A stretch of 64,000 nt of DNA from assembly GCF_024198235.1 (NCBI RefSeq), contig NZ_JAKCFB010000012.1, forward strand, positions 152,856 through 216,855, in the 5' to 3' direction. The stretch is from Myxococcus dinghuensis (GTDB lineage: Bacteria; Myxococcota; Myxococcia; Myxococcales; Myxococcaceae). The position numbers and the translations under genes are program-made. Below are positions 53,739 through 62,087 of the stretch, in pieces; the stretch's first letter is position 1, and every line of letters starts with the position of its first letter. The notes under the pieces were generated by a model. The model was not told the origin of the DNA and did no database searches. It saw only the letters and a list, made by a program, of their open reading frames with translations.

Positions 53739-54920
53739 GTGACGAAGGTGAAGACGGGACTGGATGTCTGGGTGGAGCAGGGCTTCTCCGCGCTGAAGGG
53801 TCTTCGCGTGGGCGCCATCGTCAACCCGACGAGCGTCGACTCGCGCTTCCGGCACCTGGCGGATCTGCTCGCGGAGGCCCGGGACGTGAAGCTGGCGGCG
53901 CTGTTCGGCCCCGAGCACGGCATCCGGGGCGAGGCGCAGTACATGGTCGCCGTGGGGGATGCGAGGGACCGGCGCACCGGCGTCCCCGTGCACAGCCTCT
54001 ACGGCTCCACCTTCGAGTCGCTGTCTCCGCGACAGGAGTGGCTCCAGGGCCTCGACGCGCTCGTGTTCGACATCCAGGACGTGGGCAGCCGCTACTACAC
54101 GTACGTCTACACCATGGCCCTGGCGATGAAGGCCGCGGCCCAGGCGGGCGTGCGCTTCTTCGTGCTGGACCGGCCGAATCCCCTCGGCGGCACGGCCATG
54201 GAAGGCAACCTGGTGGGGGAGGGCTTCCGCTCCTTCGTGGGACTGTACGCGTTGCCCACCCGGCACGGCATGACGGCGGGGGAGCTCGCGCGGCTCTTCA
54301 ACGACCAGGAGGGCTTCGGCTGTGACCTGACGGTCATCCCGTGCGAGGGCTTGACGCGCGCCATGTCGTGGGACGACACGGGCCTGCCCTTCATCTCCCC
54401 GTCACCGAACATGCCCACGCCGGACACGGCGCTGGTGTATCCCGGCATGTGCCTGGGGGAGGGCACCAACGTCTCCGAGGGCCGGGGGACCTGCCGGCCC
54501 TTCGAGCAGTTCGGGGCGCCGTGGGTCGACACGGACGCGCTGCTGGCGCGGCTGGCGAAGGAGGCCCTGCCCGGGGTGGCGTTCCGCGCCGTGGGGTTCA
54601 CGCCCACCTTCGACAAGTTTCGGGGTGAGTCCTGCAGTGGGGCGTTCATCCACGTGACGGACCGGTCCACGTTCCTGTCGCTGCGCACGGGCATCGCCAT
54701 CTTCCAGGCGCTCCACGACATCGCCCCGGGGAAGTTCGACTGGCGGGCGGACGCCTACGAGTTCGTCGAGGACGTGCCCGCCTTCGATCTGCTCTGCGGG
54801 ACGGACCAGGTGCGCCGGGGCATCGAGGCGGGTTGGAGCCTGGACCGGCTGATGGAGGGCTTCGCCGCCCAGACCGCGCGCTTCGCCGGGCACAGACAGG
54901 CCTACCTGCTGTACGCTTGA
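53739..54920 (+). CDS. DUF1343/NamZ-family protein (exo-beta-N-acetylmuramidase type)
   Basis: The 393-residue protein shows the DUF1343 landmarks: GPEHGIRG, LYGSTFESL, LVFDIQDVGSRYYTYVYTM, FFVLDRPNPLGG, MPTPDTALVYPGMCLGEGTNVSEGRGT and GVAFRAVGFTPTFDKF. NamZ members remove terminal MurNAc from peptidoglycan fragments. Most are exported, but no signal peptide is seen here, which suggests cytoplasmic recycling of imported muropeptides. GTG 53739 is chosen for the GGAAGGAAG upstream; GTG 53700 would fuse it nearly to the cyclase stop. It lies 39 bases downstream of the cyclase gene. Confidence 0.88.
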   Translation: MTKVKTGLDVWVEQGFSALKGLRVGAIVNPTSVDSRFRHLADLLAEARDVKLAALFGPEHGIRGEAQYMVAVGDARDRRTGVPVHSLYGSTFESLSPRQEWLQGLDALVFDIQDVGSRYYTYVYTMALAMKAAAQAGVRFFVLDRPNPLGGTAMEGNLVGEGFRSFVGLYALPTRHGMTAGELARLFNDQEGFGCDLTVIPCEGLTRAMSWDDTGLPFISPSPNMPTPDTALVYPGMCLGEGTNVSEGRGTCRPFEQFGAPWVDTDALLARLAKEALPGVAFRAVGFTPTFDKFRGESCSGAFIHVTDRSTFLSLRTGIAIFQALHDIAPGKFDWRADAYEFVEDVPAFDLLCGTDQVRRGIEAGWSLDRLMEGFAAQTARFAGHRQAYLLYA

Positions 54921-54936
54921 GCGGGGTGACACCCAC

Positions 54937-55608
54937 GTGATTGGCGTCTTCTCCGATAGCCACGGCGACCTCGCGGCCTTCGACGCGGCCTATGAGTTCC
55001 TGCGCACGCAGGGGGCTCGGCGCTTCGTGTTCGCGGGCGCCCGCTACACGGACCTGGACGAGTGGCTGCTGTGGCGGCGCGCGAAGAGCCGGGGCGGGCG
55101 CGAGTACTCGGACGCGGACTTCCTGGCGGACGTGAGCCACTGGCTGGGCAGTCAGGACGCGCTGCCCCGGACGCCCTCGCGCGCGGAGGCTCCGGCGGAC
55201 GTGGCCTCCGAGGACGACCGCCGGCTGGTGATGGAGCGCTTCCTCCGCGTCCCGGAGCGCGAGTCACTCCAGTACCGGGACCCGTCCATCAACAACAAGG
55301 CGATGGACCTGGTGGGCGACACGCTGTGCTGCGTGGTCCACGACAAGAACGACCTGACGCGAGATGACCTGCTCAACGCGCAGGTCTTCATCCACGGCAG
55401 GGAGCCCGAGCCGAAGGTCGTGCAGATCGGTCCGCGCTTCTTCCTCACGCCGGGGCGACTGGTCGGCGCCGCCGAGCAGACGTGCGCGTTGCTGGAGAAG
55501 GTGGACCGCGACCTGCGGTTCAGCGCGTTCCGGCTGGACGGCCGCGTCGTGCTGGAGCCGAAGCTGTTGGTGGTGGAGAAGAAGTCCTCGAAGCTGACCT
55601 TGAAGTGA
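54937..55608 (+). CDS. Metallophosphoesterase-like protein with missing metal ligands
   Basis: The 223-residue product starts VIGVFSDSHGDLAAFDAAYEF, the first metal motif (Asp7, His9) of YfcE-type phosphodiesterases. The second motif GD-x2-D is replaced by AGARYTDLDEW. The GNHD region reads VVHDKND, and the final GHTH motif has become HGREPEP, followed by the usual FFLTPGRLVG. The fold is therefore recognisable but several ligands are lost, suggesting altered metal use or a non-enzymatic role. GTG start at 54937. It sits between the NamZ-like gene and nadD, all in one direction with 14-16 base gaps. Confidence 0.7.
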   Translation: MIGVFSDSHGDLAAFDAAYEFLRTQGARRFVFAGARYTDLDEWLLWRRAKSRGGREYSDADFLADVSHWLGSQDALPRTPSRAEAPADVASEDDRRLVMERFLRVPERESLQYRDPSINNKAMDLVGDTLCCVVHDKNDLTRDDLLNAQVFIHGREPEPKVVQIGPRFFLTPGRLVGAAEQTCALLEKVDRDLRFSAFRLDGRVVLEPKLLVVEKKSSKLTLK

Positions 55609-55622
55609 CGTGAGGCCCTGAC

Positions 55623-56183
55623 GTGCAGGTCGCGCTCCTTGGAGGCTCGTTCAATCCGCCACACGTGGGTCACCTGATGGCGGCGACCTACGTCCATGCC
55701 ACGCAGGGCGTGGACGAGGTGTGGCTGATGCCGTCGTGGCAGCACCCGTTCGGCAAGCAGATGGAGGCGTTCGAGCACCGGCTCGCCATGTGCGAGGCCA
55801 TGTGCCGCGAGACGTCCGGCTGGATGAAGACGACGCCCATCGAACGGGAAGAGGGGCTCACGGGGCGCACCGTGGACACGCTGTCGCTGCTCGTGTCGCG
55901 TCATCCCTCCGTGCAGTGGTCCCTCATCATCGGCAGCGACATCCTCCGCGACCTGCCGCACTGGAAGGACTTCCACCGCATCCAGGAGATGGCCCGCGTC
56001 ATCGTCCTGTACCGCGCGGGCTATCCGGCGCCGAACGTGGTGGGGCCTCCGCTGGCGGAGGTGTCCTCCACCCAGGTGAGGGACCTGCTGTCGCGGGGCC
56101 TGGAGCCCACGGAGCTGGTGCCCTCGAGCGTGCTGGCCCAGGCGCGCGCCTCCGGCCTGTATGGCCTGAAGCGCGCGGGGTAG
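55623..56183 (+). CDS. nadD: Nicotinate-nucleotide adenylyltransferase
   Basis: The enzyme adenylates nicotinate mononucleotide in NAD synthesis. The 186-residue protein has the nucleotidyltransferase signatures GGSFNPPHVGH (7-17) and SSTQVRDLL, plus LIIGSDILRDLPHW. It is at the short end of the family. GTG at 55623. It is probably the last gene of the NamZ/phosphoesterase-like/nadD run. It is convergent with the large protein gene that ends at 56203. Confidence 0.9.
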   Translation: MQVALLGGSFNPPHVGHLMAATYVHATQGVDEVWLMPSWQHPFGKQMEAFEHRLAMCEAMCRETSGWMKTTPIEREEGLTGRTVDTLSLLVSRHPSVQWSLIIGSDILRDLPHWKDFHRIQEMARVIVLYRAGYPAPNVVGPPLAEVSSTQVRDLLSRGLEPTELVPSSVLAQARASGLYGLKRAG

Positions 56184-56202
56184 TCACTTCGCATCCGCCG
56201 CG

Positions 56203-59200
56203 TCAGAGGCCGAAGCCGAACAGGTGGAGGTCTCCGAGCCCGTCCTCGAAGCGGTGGGCGTACTGGTAGAACACCGACAAGGGCAGGGCCTGGCCCAGGG
56301 TGAACTCGAGCGTCGCCGCGCCGCCCGCCGCGCGGTGGTTGTCGCGCAGGTCCGTGCGCGCGAACGTGCCGAAGGCCTCCAGCTCCAGGTTGCTGATGAA
56401 GAGCGAGGGCAGGAGCCACAGCGTCGACGCCCAGCCGTGGTCGAGGACGAACTGGTAGCGATACGTCGCCGTGCCCACCATCGCGTTGCGTGAGCGGATG
56501 GTGTGGTCCTCGTAGCCGCGTACGTACTCGCTGAAGGCCACGCCAGGCTGGAGGCGCAGGGGCAGCGGCGTCGTCTCCGTCGACCGACGGCTGCTGAGCC
56601 ACACCTGACCGGCGCTGATGCCACCGACCTCGAGCAGCCCGTCCGGGGCCCCGGTCAGGAAGCGCCCCACGACGCTGAGCTGGAGATGGTCGTGTCCGGT
56701 GAACGGGAGTCCGCCGAGGAACCCGTCGAGCCCCACGCGCACGTCGCCCATCGTCCGGTCGAGGAAGAACGCCTTGGGATAGACGGCGCCCGCGAGCGAG
56801 ATGCCCAGGCCGCGTTGGATTCCGCCATACGACGTCCCGTCGCCCGCGAAGTAGGACGTCGAGACCTCGGGACCGAGCAGCTTCGTGACGAGCCCGGGGA
56901 AGCGCCCCACGGGATCGTACTCGCGGCGCAACGCCAGCAGGGCGACGGTCACGGGGGTCGTCCAGAAGGTGCGCGACGCGAACGCCACGGCCTGCAGGTC
57001 CGTGCGCTGGTCCTCCCGCACGCGCGATGCGGAGACCTGGAGATACCAGGGCGCGAGCTGCGCGTTGCCATAGGCGAGGGACAGGCTCGGCTGGTCCTCC
57101 TGGCTGTTGTACGCGAACGTCAAGGCGTACGCGTGGAAGCCGAGCCGGTCCTGTCCCGCCAGCGCCAGACCCGCGTTGAAGATGAGGTCGTCGGCGTCCT
57201 CGGTCTCCGACTGCGAGGACAGGAGCAGGTAGGGGAGTCGGAACTCCGGGATGAGGAAGCCCTCCAGGGTCCGATAGGGCTCGTCCGTGAGGACGACCAG
57301 CTCCTTGGTCGGGTCCGGCGCGGGGACCACCACGGGGGCTTCGCGCGGTGGGGTCGTTTCCGCGAGCGCCTCGGAGGCCGGTGAGGGCGTGGACTCGGCG
57401 GGGAAGGGCTCGAAGCCTCCGGGTGATGGACTCCCGGGGGGCGCGGTCGTGGGCGTTGGAGGGGCGTCCGCTGGCGTCGACGTGGTGCCGTCCGCTGGGG
57501 ACGGTGGGGTTGGCGCCGCTGTTCCAGGGAATGTGGCGAGCTCCTCCGGCGTGAGGGGCGTGGGCGTCGCGCCGGGCGTGGCCTCGAGAGGCGTCGAGTC
57601 TTCCGTGGGAGCCTTCGTGAGGGGCGGTGGCGTCAGCTCGGCCCGCTCGGCTGGCGGGGCGCTCGGAGGCGTCGCACCGGGAGGAGATGAAGATCGGGCG
57701 TCCGAAGGGGGTCCCGACGCAAGGGGCGCGGACGCGCCGGGTCCCGGAGTGGGAGATGGCCCGGTCACCGTACCTGGCGGCGCCTGAGGCACAGTGGGGG
57801 AGGTGGCGGATGCGTGAGCACCCACGTCGGACGTCGTGCCTGTCGTGCCAGGGGTCGCTCGAGGCGCGGTCGTGAGGGGCGGGGTCGCGCCAGCGCCCTC
57901 CTCGGGCGCCGTCGTGGTCGGCTGCGCCAATGCAGGAGGGAGGGCCGGAGTCGCCGCGGCCTCGGTCGCTCGTGGGGGCCCTGCCTGGGGCATGGCCATC
58001 GCGAGCGCCGCACGCGGAGGCGCGTGGGCCGCGTTCATCGTCACGGTCCCGGGGAACGGGCTCACGGGGGCCCGGTCGATGGTGAAGGCGGTCCCGTCCC
58101 TGTTGAGGAAGGCCACCTCGGTCGTACCGACAGGCGCGACGTCCATGACGAGATGGGGCGCGTCGGTGATGCGGACGAAGTCCCGCGTGGCGACGTTCAT
58201 CACATGCGCTTGGAGCCGGCCCTCGTGCTCGCGAAGGAACACGATGCGCTCCCCGTCGAGCCAGCGCGGGGAGTAGTTGAACGAGCCGTCCTGCGTGAGC
58301 CATCGCAGGGCGCCGTCCGGCTCGCGGAGGACCAGGTCCCAGCCCGCCTCCGTGCCCACGGGGAACACCATGCGTGAGCCATCCGGGGAGATCGTCGGCG
58401 GCCCCAGGGGCGCGTTCGCCTCGAACGCGGTGAGCGCCTGTTGCCGTCCCGTCGCGAGCTCGAGGCGCATGAGGTTCGCGGTGTCCCCGTCGACGCGCAC
58501 GTAGACGTAGGCCGTGCCGTCCGGCGTCACGCTTCCGCCCATGCCCTGCACGTCGTCCCAGAGCCGCGTCACGTCACCGGTGCGCGTGTCCACCTGCCAC
58601 AGCCGGGCCTGATAGGCGCCCACCGCGTTCAGGTCCGCCATCACCAGGTACAGCCACGCACCGTCCTTGCTGAAGGACATGCCGCTGACCACGGTGGGTG
58701 AACCGAGCACCCAGCGGCGGAACGGCAGCAGCTCGACGAGCGGTCGCTCCACGCGCACCCGTCCATCCGCCTCGCGCAAGGTCAGCCGTGAGTACTGCTC
58801 CCGCCCCACGCTGACGAGCGCCGTGAGGCCACTCTCCGGATGCGAGGCGAACCGCGAGAAGTAGCCCGCGTCGTGCAGCCAGACCTTCTGAGACGCGGGG
58901 CGCTCCCGGGCCACGAGGCCGTCGCGCAGCGACTGGGTGAACTCCGCGAACAGCGAGCCGATGTCGCGCCCGTACACGTGCTTGAACCGCAGCGTGACGC
59001 CGAACGGCGAGAAGATGGAGCGCCCCTGGTCATCCACCAGCGCCCACAGCTTCGCCTCGCCGTACTTCGCGGCGAGGTACTCCACGAAGTGCATGCCCGT
59101 GAGGTAGTTGCCGCCGAACGGGTCCAACGCCCGGTTCTCCGGCGACAGATAGCCGGGGTCCATCCAGCCACCCCGCGCCTGCACGACGGAGTCGAACCAG

Positions 59201-59814
59201 CCCCTCCAGACGGGACTGCTCGGACGACCGGTGAACTTGCCGAGCCGTCCCTCGTAGTACGTGGCCAGTCCCTCCAGGAACCAGGACTCGGTGAAGCTGT
59301 TGGGTTGGAACAACCCGCCGGTGATCGTGTTCAACACGTTCCACAGGCCGCTGGTCTGCTGGAGTTGCACGTAGTGCACGGACTCGTGACAGGCCACGTC
59401 GCCGATGTCGACCTCGCCCAACCCGAAGAGGTGGAACAGCTCCAGCGTCATGTGCGCCGGCATCACCATCTGCTGGGGGATGCTCGCCGTGTCCGAGACC
59501 ACGTACGCGTTGTTGAAGTCCGCGCTCGTCATGTAGACGAGGACCCGGGGGCGCTCCCGCGCGTCCAGCGTCTGGGCGCGCAGCCGGTCCACGCACGCCT
59601 CCATCCGCGCCGCCATCCTCAGGGCGGGGGCCCGCAGCGGCTCCGGGTAGTAGAGCTCCAGTGAGCGCGTCGTCAGCTTGCGCATCGGGTCGCGCGCGAA
59701 CGAGGCCTGGATGTCCTGGGGAAAACGGGGTGTGACGAAAGCACACCCCGCGGTTGTCAGCAGGAGACAGGTAGCGAGAGCATGCCAGCGGAGCCGCCGG
59801 CCAGAAGCAGGCAT
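56203..59814 (-). CDS. Giant lipoprotein: gluzincin-like domain, PD40 propeller, Pro/Thr linker and C-terminal beta-barrel
   Basis: 1203 residues. A lipoprotein signal ends at TAGC (Cys24). Residues ~40-350 contain HESVH (143-147), an HExxH zinc motif, with Glu181 in WFLEGLATYYEG as likely third ligand. This is the peptidase-MA/gluzincin arrangement. Residues ~370-600 carry beta-propeller repeats (SFSKDGAWLYLVM, GGSVTPDGTAYVYV, TISPDGSRMVFP, SPRWLDGERIVFLR). Residues ~600-830 are an extremely Pro/Thr/Ala/Ser-rich linker. Residues ~850-1203 look like an outer-membrane barrel (alternating LTFAYNS, VSASRVREDQ, LRLQPGVAFSEY, ending LHLFGFGL). ATG 59814 is preferred (AGGA upstream). I infer a surface-exposed protease-like protein. 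Confidence 0.8.
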   Translation of the reverse strand: MPASGRRLRWHALATCLLLTTAGCAFVTPRFPQDIQASFARDPMRKLTTRSLELYYPEPLRAPALRMAARMEACVDRLRAQTLDARERPRVLVYMTSADFNNAYVVSDTASIPQQMVMPAHMTLELFHLFGLGEVDIGDVACHESVHYVQLQQTSGLWNVLNTITGGLFQPNSFTESWFLEGLATYYEGRLGKFTGRPSSPVWRGWFDSVVQARGGWMDPGYLSPENRALDPFGGNYLTGMHFVEYLAAKYGEAKLWALVDDQGRSIFSPFGVTLRFKHVYGRDIGSLFAEFTQSLRDGLVARERPASQKVWLHDAGYFSRFASHPESGLTALVSVGREQYSRLTLREADGRVRVERPLVELLPFRRWVLGSPTVVSGMSFSKDGAWLYLVMADLNAVGAYQARLWQVDTRTGDVTRLWDDVQGMGGSVTPDGTAYVYVRVDGDTANLMRLELATGRQQALTAFEANAPLGPPTISPDGSRMVFPVGTEAGWDLVLREPDGALRWLTQDGSFNYSPRWLDGERIVFLREHEGRLQAHVMNVATRDFVRITDAPHLVMDVAPVGTTEVAFLNRDGTAFTIDRAPVSPFPGTVTMNAAHAPPRAALAMAMPQAGPPRATEAAATPALPPALAQPTTTAPEEGAGATPPLTTAPRATPGTTGTTSDVGAHASATSPTVPQAPPGTVTGPSPTPGPGASAPLASGPPSDARSSSPPGATPPSAPPAERAELTPPPLTKAPTEDSTPLEATPGATPTPLTPEELATFPGTAAPTPPSPADGTTSTPADAPPTPTTAPPGSPSPGGFEPFPAESTPSPASEALAETTPPREAPVVVPAPDPTKELVVLTDEPYRTLEGFLIPEFRLPYLLLSSQSETEDADDLIFNAGLALAGQDRLGFHAYALTFAYNSQEDQPSLSLAYGNAQLAPWYLQVSASRVREDQRTDLQAVAFASRTFWTTPVTVALLALRREYDPVGRFPGLVTKLLGPEVSTSYFAGDGTSYGGIQRGLGISLAGAVYPKAFFLDRTMGDVRVGLDGFLGGLPFTGHDHLQLSVVGRFLTGAPDGLLEVGGISAGQVWLSSRRSTETTPLPLRLQPGVAFSEYVRGYEDHTIRSRNAMVGTATYRYQFVLDHGWASTLWLLPSLFISNLELEAFGTFARTDLRDNHRAAGGAATLEFTLGQALPLSVFYQYAHRFEDGLGDLHLFGFGL

Positions 59815-59908
59815 GCAGGCCATCCTATCGGCCACAAATCATAGCCACGAACGCGTTTTTCACGGTAAGGGGAGGCCCGCCGCTTCCCTTTCGAATTTGG
59901 ATTCCGCC

Positions 59909-61231
59909 ATGTCCCAACCCGCCCCTCAGGCGCATCCCGTTCCCCAGCACGTCCACCAGGCCCAACTCCAGGTCGCCGCCGCCCTCGAAAAGGCGGAGGG
60001 AAAGCCCGTCGACCTGCTCAAGGCGCCGTGGGGCGAGGTGGAGCGGGCCGTCCAGAAGGTGCTCGGTGGCGCGTTCCAGATGAACAATCCGGAGCACCAG
60101 ACGGTGGCGCTGGGCCTGGCGGGCGCGTTCGCCATGCGCCTCATCCAGGAGCACCAGGCGTTCTGGTTCCCCAACCGCGACTCGCCCGAGGGCGCCACGC
60201 TGGGCTTCCCCGACGCCATCATCATGCTGTCGCCCTTCGGCGCGGCCATGGACGCGCTGGGTCAGAGCAAGCTGAGCCGCCTGGACGACCTGGCGGCGGA
60301 CATCCGCCGTTCGCTCGGCCAGGCCCGCTTCGGCGTCGGCAACCCGGCCCAGGGCGCGGGCGGCCAGCAGCCGAAGCTGGGGCCGGTGGACTACCAGCGC
60401 CTGTTCGACCCGGGCTTCCTCCAGTTCGTCACCCTCGACAGCAACAAGGCGAAGACGGCGCTGGAGTCCAAGCCGGACTCGCTCGCGCGCGACGTGCGCA
60501 ACGCGCTGGGGCGTGCCCAGCAGGAGCTGCCGCCCGAGGCCCGCGCGCAGTTCGAGGGGCAGATCGTCCAGTCCCTCCAGCGCCTGGAGGCGTCGAAGTC
60601 CCTCATCGAGCAGGCCGACCGCGCCCCGCGGCTGGCGGAGCTGATGGCGCACCTGTTCGCCACCGTGGGCGGCACGGGCTCGGCCCCCGAGGACTTCTGG
60701 CACGACATCGTCCTGCCGCTGCTGTTCATCGGCACGCCGAACTCCTTCCCTCCCATGGACGACGAGGAGCTCGACCTGTTCCGCCAGGGCGCGGACCCGC
60801 TGCCCCTGTTCGTGGACGTGGTGCCGCACGCGCACCCGGCTCCGGACGAGGGCCTGCTCGGGGCGTTCGAGATGGGCGACATCGGCCTGGTGCACCCGGG
60901 CTTCGCGCGCATCGGCGCGCTGCGCCTCATCCGCATCGACGCCAAGCGCATCAAGCCGCTGCTGGAGCAGTTCGACCCGGCGAAGATGGCCGCGACCATC
61001 CAGGCGTTCGGCGCCGAGGTGGCGAAGGCCGCCGGCCAGCCCATCAACGAGTCTCCGCAGGGCAAGGAGATGCTGCAGGCCGCCCTCACGCTGCTCGCCG
61101 ACCTCAAGCGCGCCGTGACGCAGGGCCAGGGTGAGCTGGCGCTGCGCCGCCTCACGGAGGCGGAGGCCGCTTCCGAGCGCGCCCTCGCCGCCGTGCGCAA
61201 GGGCCTTCAGGGCTCGCTCATCATCACCTGA
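59909..61231 (+). CDS. Protein of unknown function, 440 aa
   Basis: I do not recognise this family. The soluble protein has a Gln/His/Pro/Ala-rich N-terminus (PQHVHQAQLQVAAAL), followed by alternating helices and hydrophobic strands (IVLPLLFIG, PLPLFVDVVPHA, LLGAFEMGDIGL, IGALRLIRIDAKRIKPLL). The C-terminus is a long helix-rich region (LLADLKRAVTQGQGELALRR). No catalytic motif or signal peptide is apparent. No good ribosome site precedes ATG 59909, which is nonetheless the first Met in frame before family-like sequence. It overlaps the convergent DUF2520 gene by eight bases. Confidence 0.75.
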   Translation: MSQPAPQAHPVPQHVHQAQLQVAAALEKAEGKPVDLLKAPWGEVERAVQKVLGGAFQMNNPEHQTVALGLAGAFAMRLIQEHQAFWFPNRDSPEGATLGFPDAIIMLSPFGAAMDALGQSKLSRLDDLAADIRRSLGQARFGVGNPAQGAGGQQPKLGPVDYQRLFDPGFLQFVTLDSNKAKTALESKPDSLARDVRNALGRAQQELPPEARAQFEGQIVQSLQRLEASKSLIEQADRAPRLAELMAHLFATVGGTGSAPEDFWHDIVLPLLFIGTPNSFPPMDDEELDLFRQGADPLPLFVDVVPHAHPAPDEGLLGAFEMGDIGLVHPGFARIGALRLIRIDAKRIKPLLEQFDPAKMAATIQAFGAEVAKAAGQPINESPQGKEMLQAALTLLADLKRAVTQGQGELALRRLTEAEAASERALAAVRKGLQGSLIIT

Positions 61232-62087
61232 GCAGCGTCTCGAGCGCGGCGCGTGACTCGGGGCGGAGCCGGCTTCCGGCCAGCTCCAGCGCGCGCCGCG
61301 ACAGGAGGCGGTAGACGGGCACCACCTCCGCGGGGAGCGCCGCGAGGTGGGCCGCCACCACGCCCGCGTCTCCCCGGACGATGGGGCCCGTGAGCCCTCC
61401 CGACAACCCTCGCGCCTCCGCGCCCCTCAGTGCCGAGCGCGCCAGCGGGAGCAGGGCCCTCAACGCCGCGTCCGGCGGAATGTCTGCGGCCCCCAATGCG
61501 GCGACGGCCGCGTCCATCAGCGCCACCACCAGTCCCGCGCTCATCACCGCGCCCGCGTGGTAGGCGGCGCGGTGTCGCTCGGGGACGTCGATGACGTCGA
61601 AGCCGATGTCCCGGGCCATGTGCTGGAGCAGGCCGCGCAGCGTCCGGGAGCGCGTGCTGACGGCCACGGTGTGGCCCGGCAGCGCGTCGTGCGGCGAGGA
61701 CACCGCGCAGAGGGGATGGAAGGAGCCCAGGGCGCGGCCCCGCGGCGGACCGAGCGCGTCGAGCGGGAGCGCCCCCGCGGTGTGGACCAGCGCGGCGGAG
61801 CGGGGGAGGGTGGCCAGCGTCTCCGCCACCGCGCGCACCTCCGCGTCCGGGACGCAGAGCAGCAGGACGCGGGCGCGGCGCAGGTCCTCGGGGGTGGCGG
61901 CTCGGAGGCCCAGGGCCTTCGCCTTGCGACGGCCTTCTTCCCCCCGGGAGTGGACGCGCACGGGCCAGCGCCGGGCCTTCAGCGCGAGCGCGAGCGCGCC
62001 ACCCAGTCGCCCCGCGCCCACGACGACGACCGGGGGGCGGGTGGCTCCCGCCCTCGCGCGACGTCGCTGGGGCGCCCGGGCGCTCAT
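61224..62087 (-). CDS. Rossmann/DUF2520 oxidoreductase-like protein
   Basis: The 287-residue protein has a Rossmann strand VVVVGAGRLGGALALAL (19-35) with a following NADP-like VHSRGEEGRRKAK, then the LLCVPDAEVRAVAETL and GALPLDALGP segments. The C-terminal half is the helical DUF2520 domain (ERHRAAYHAGAVMSAGLVVAL; GLTGPIVRGD). Its build resembles F420-dependent or pantoate-type reductases, but the substrate is unknown. An Arg-rich N-terminal extension precedes the fold. The ATG overlaps the stop of the clp gene (ATGA), so the two are co-transcribed. Confidence 0.85.
   Translation of the reverse strand: MSARAPQRRRARAGATRPPVVVVGAGRLGGALALALKARRWPVRVHSRGEEGRRKAKALGLRAATPEDLRRARVLLLCVPDAEVRAVAETLATLPRSAALVHTAGALPLDALGPPRGRALGSFHPLCAVSSPHDALPGHTVAVSTRSRTLRGLLQHMARDIGFDVIDVPERHRAAYHAGAVMSAGLVVALMDAAVAALGAADIPPDAALRALLPLARSALRGAEARGLSGGLTGPIVRGDAGVVAAHLAALPAEVVPVYRLLSRRALELAGSRLRPESRAALETLLR

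Noticed and set aside
57287..57787. Plus-strand Gly/Val/Ser-rich frame opposite the Pro/Thr-rich linker
   Set aside because: Complement of the low-complexity linker of the 1203-residue lipoprotein; no independent signals.
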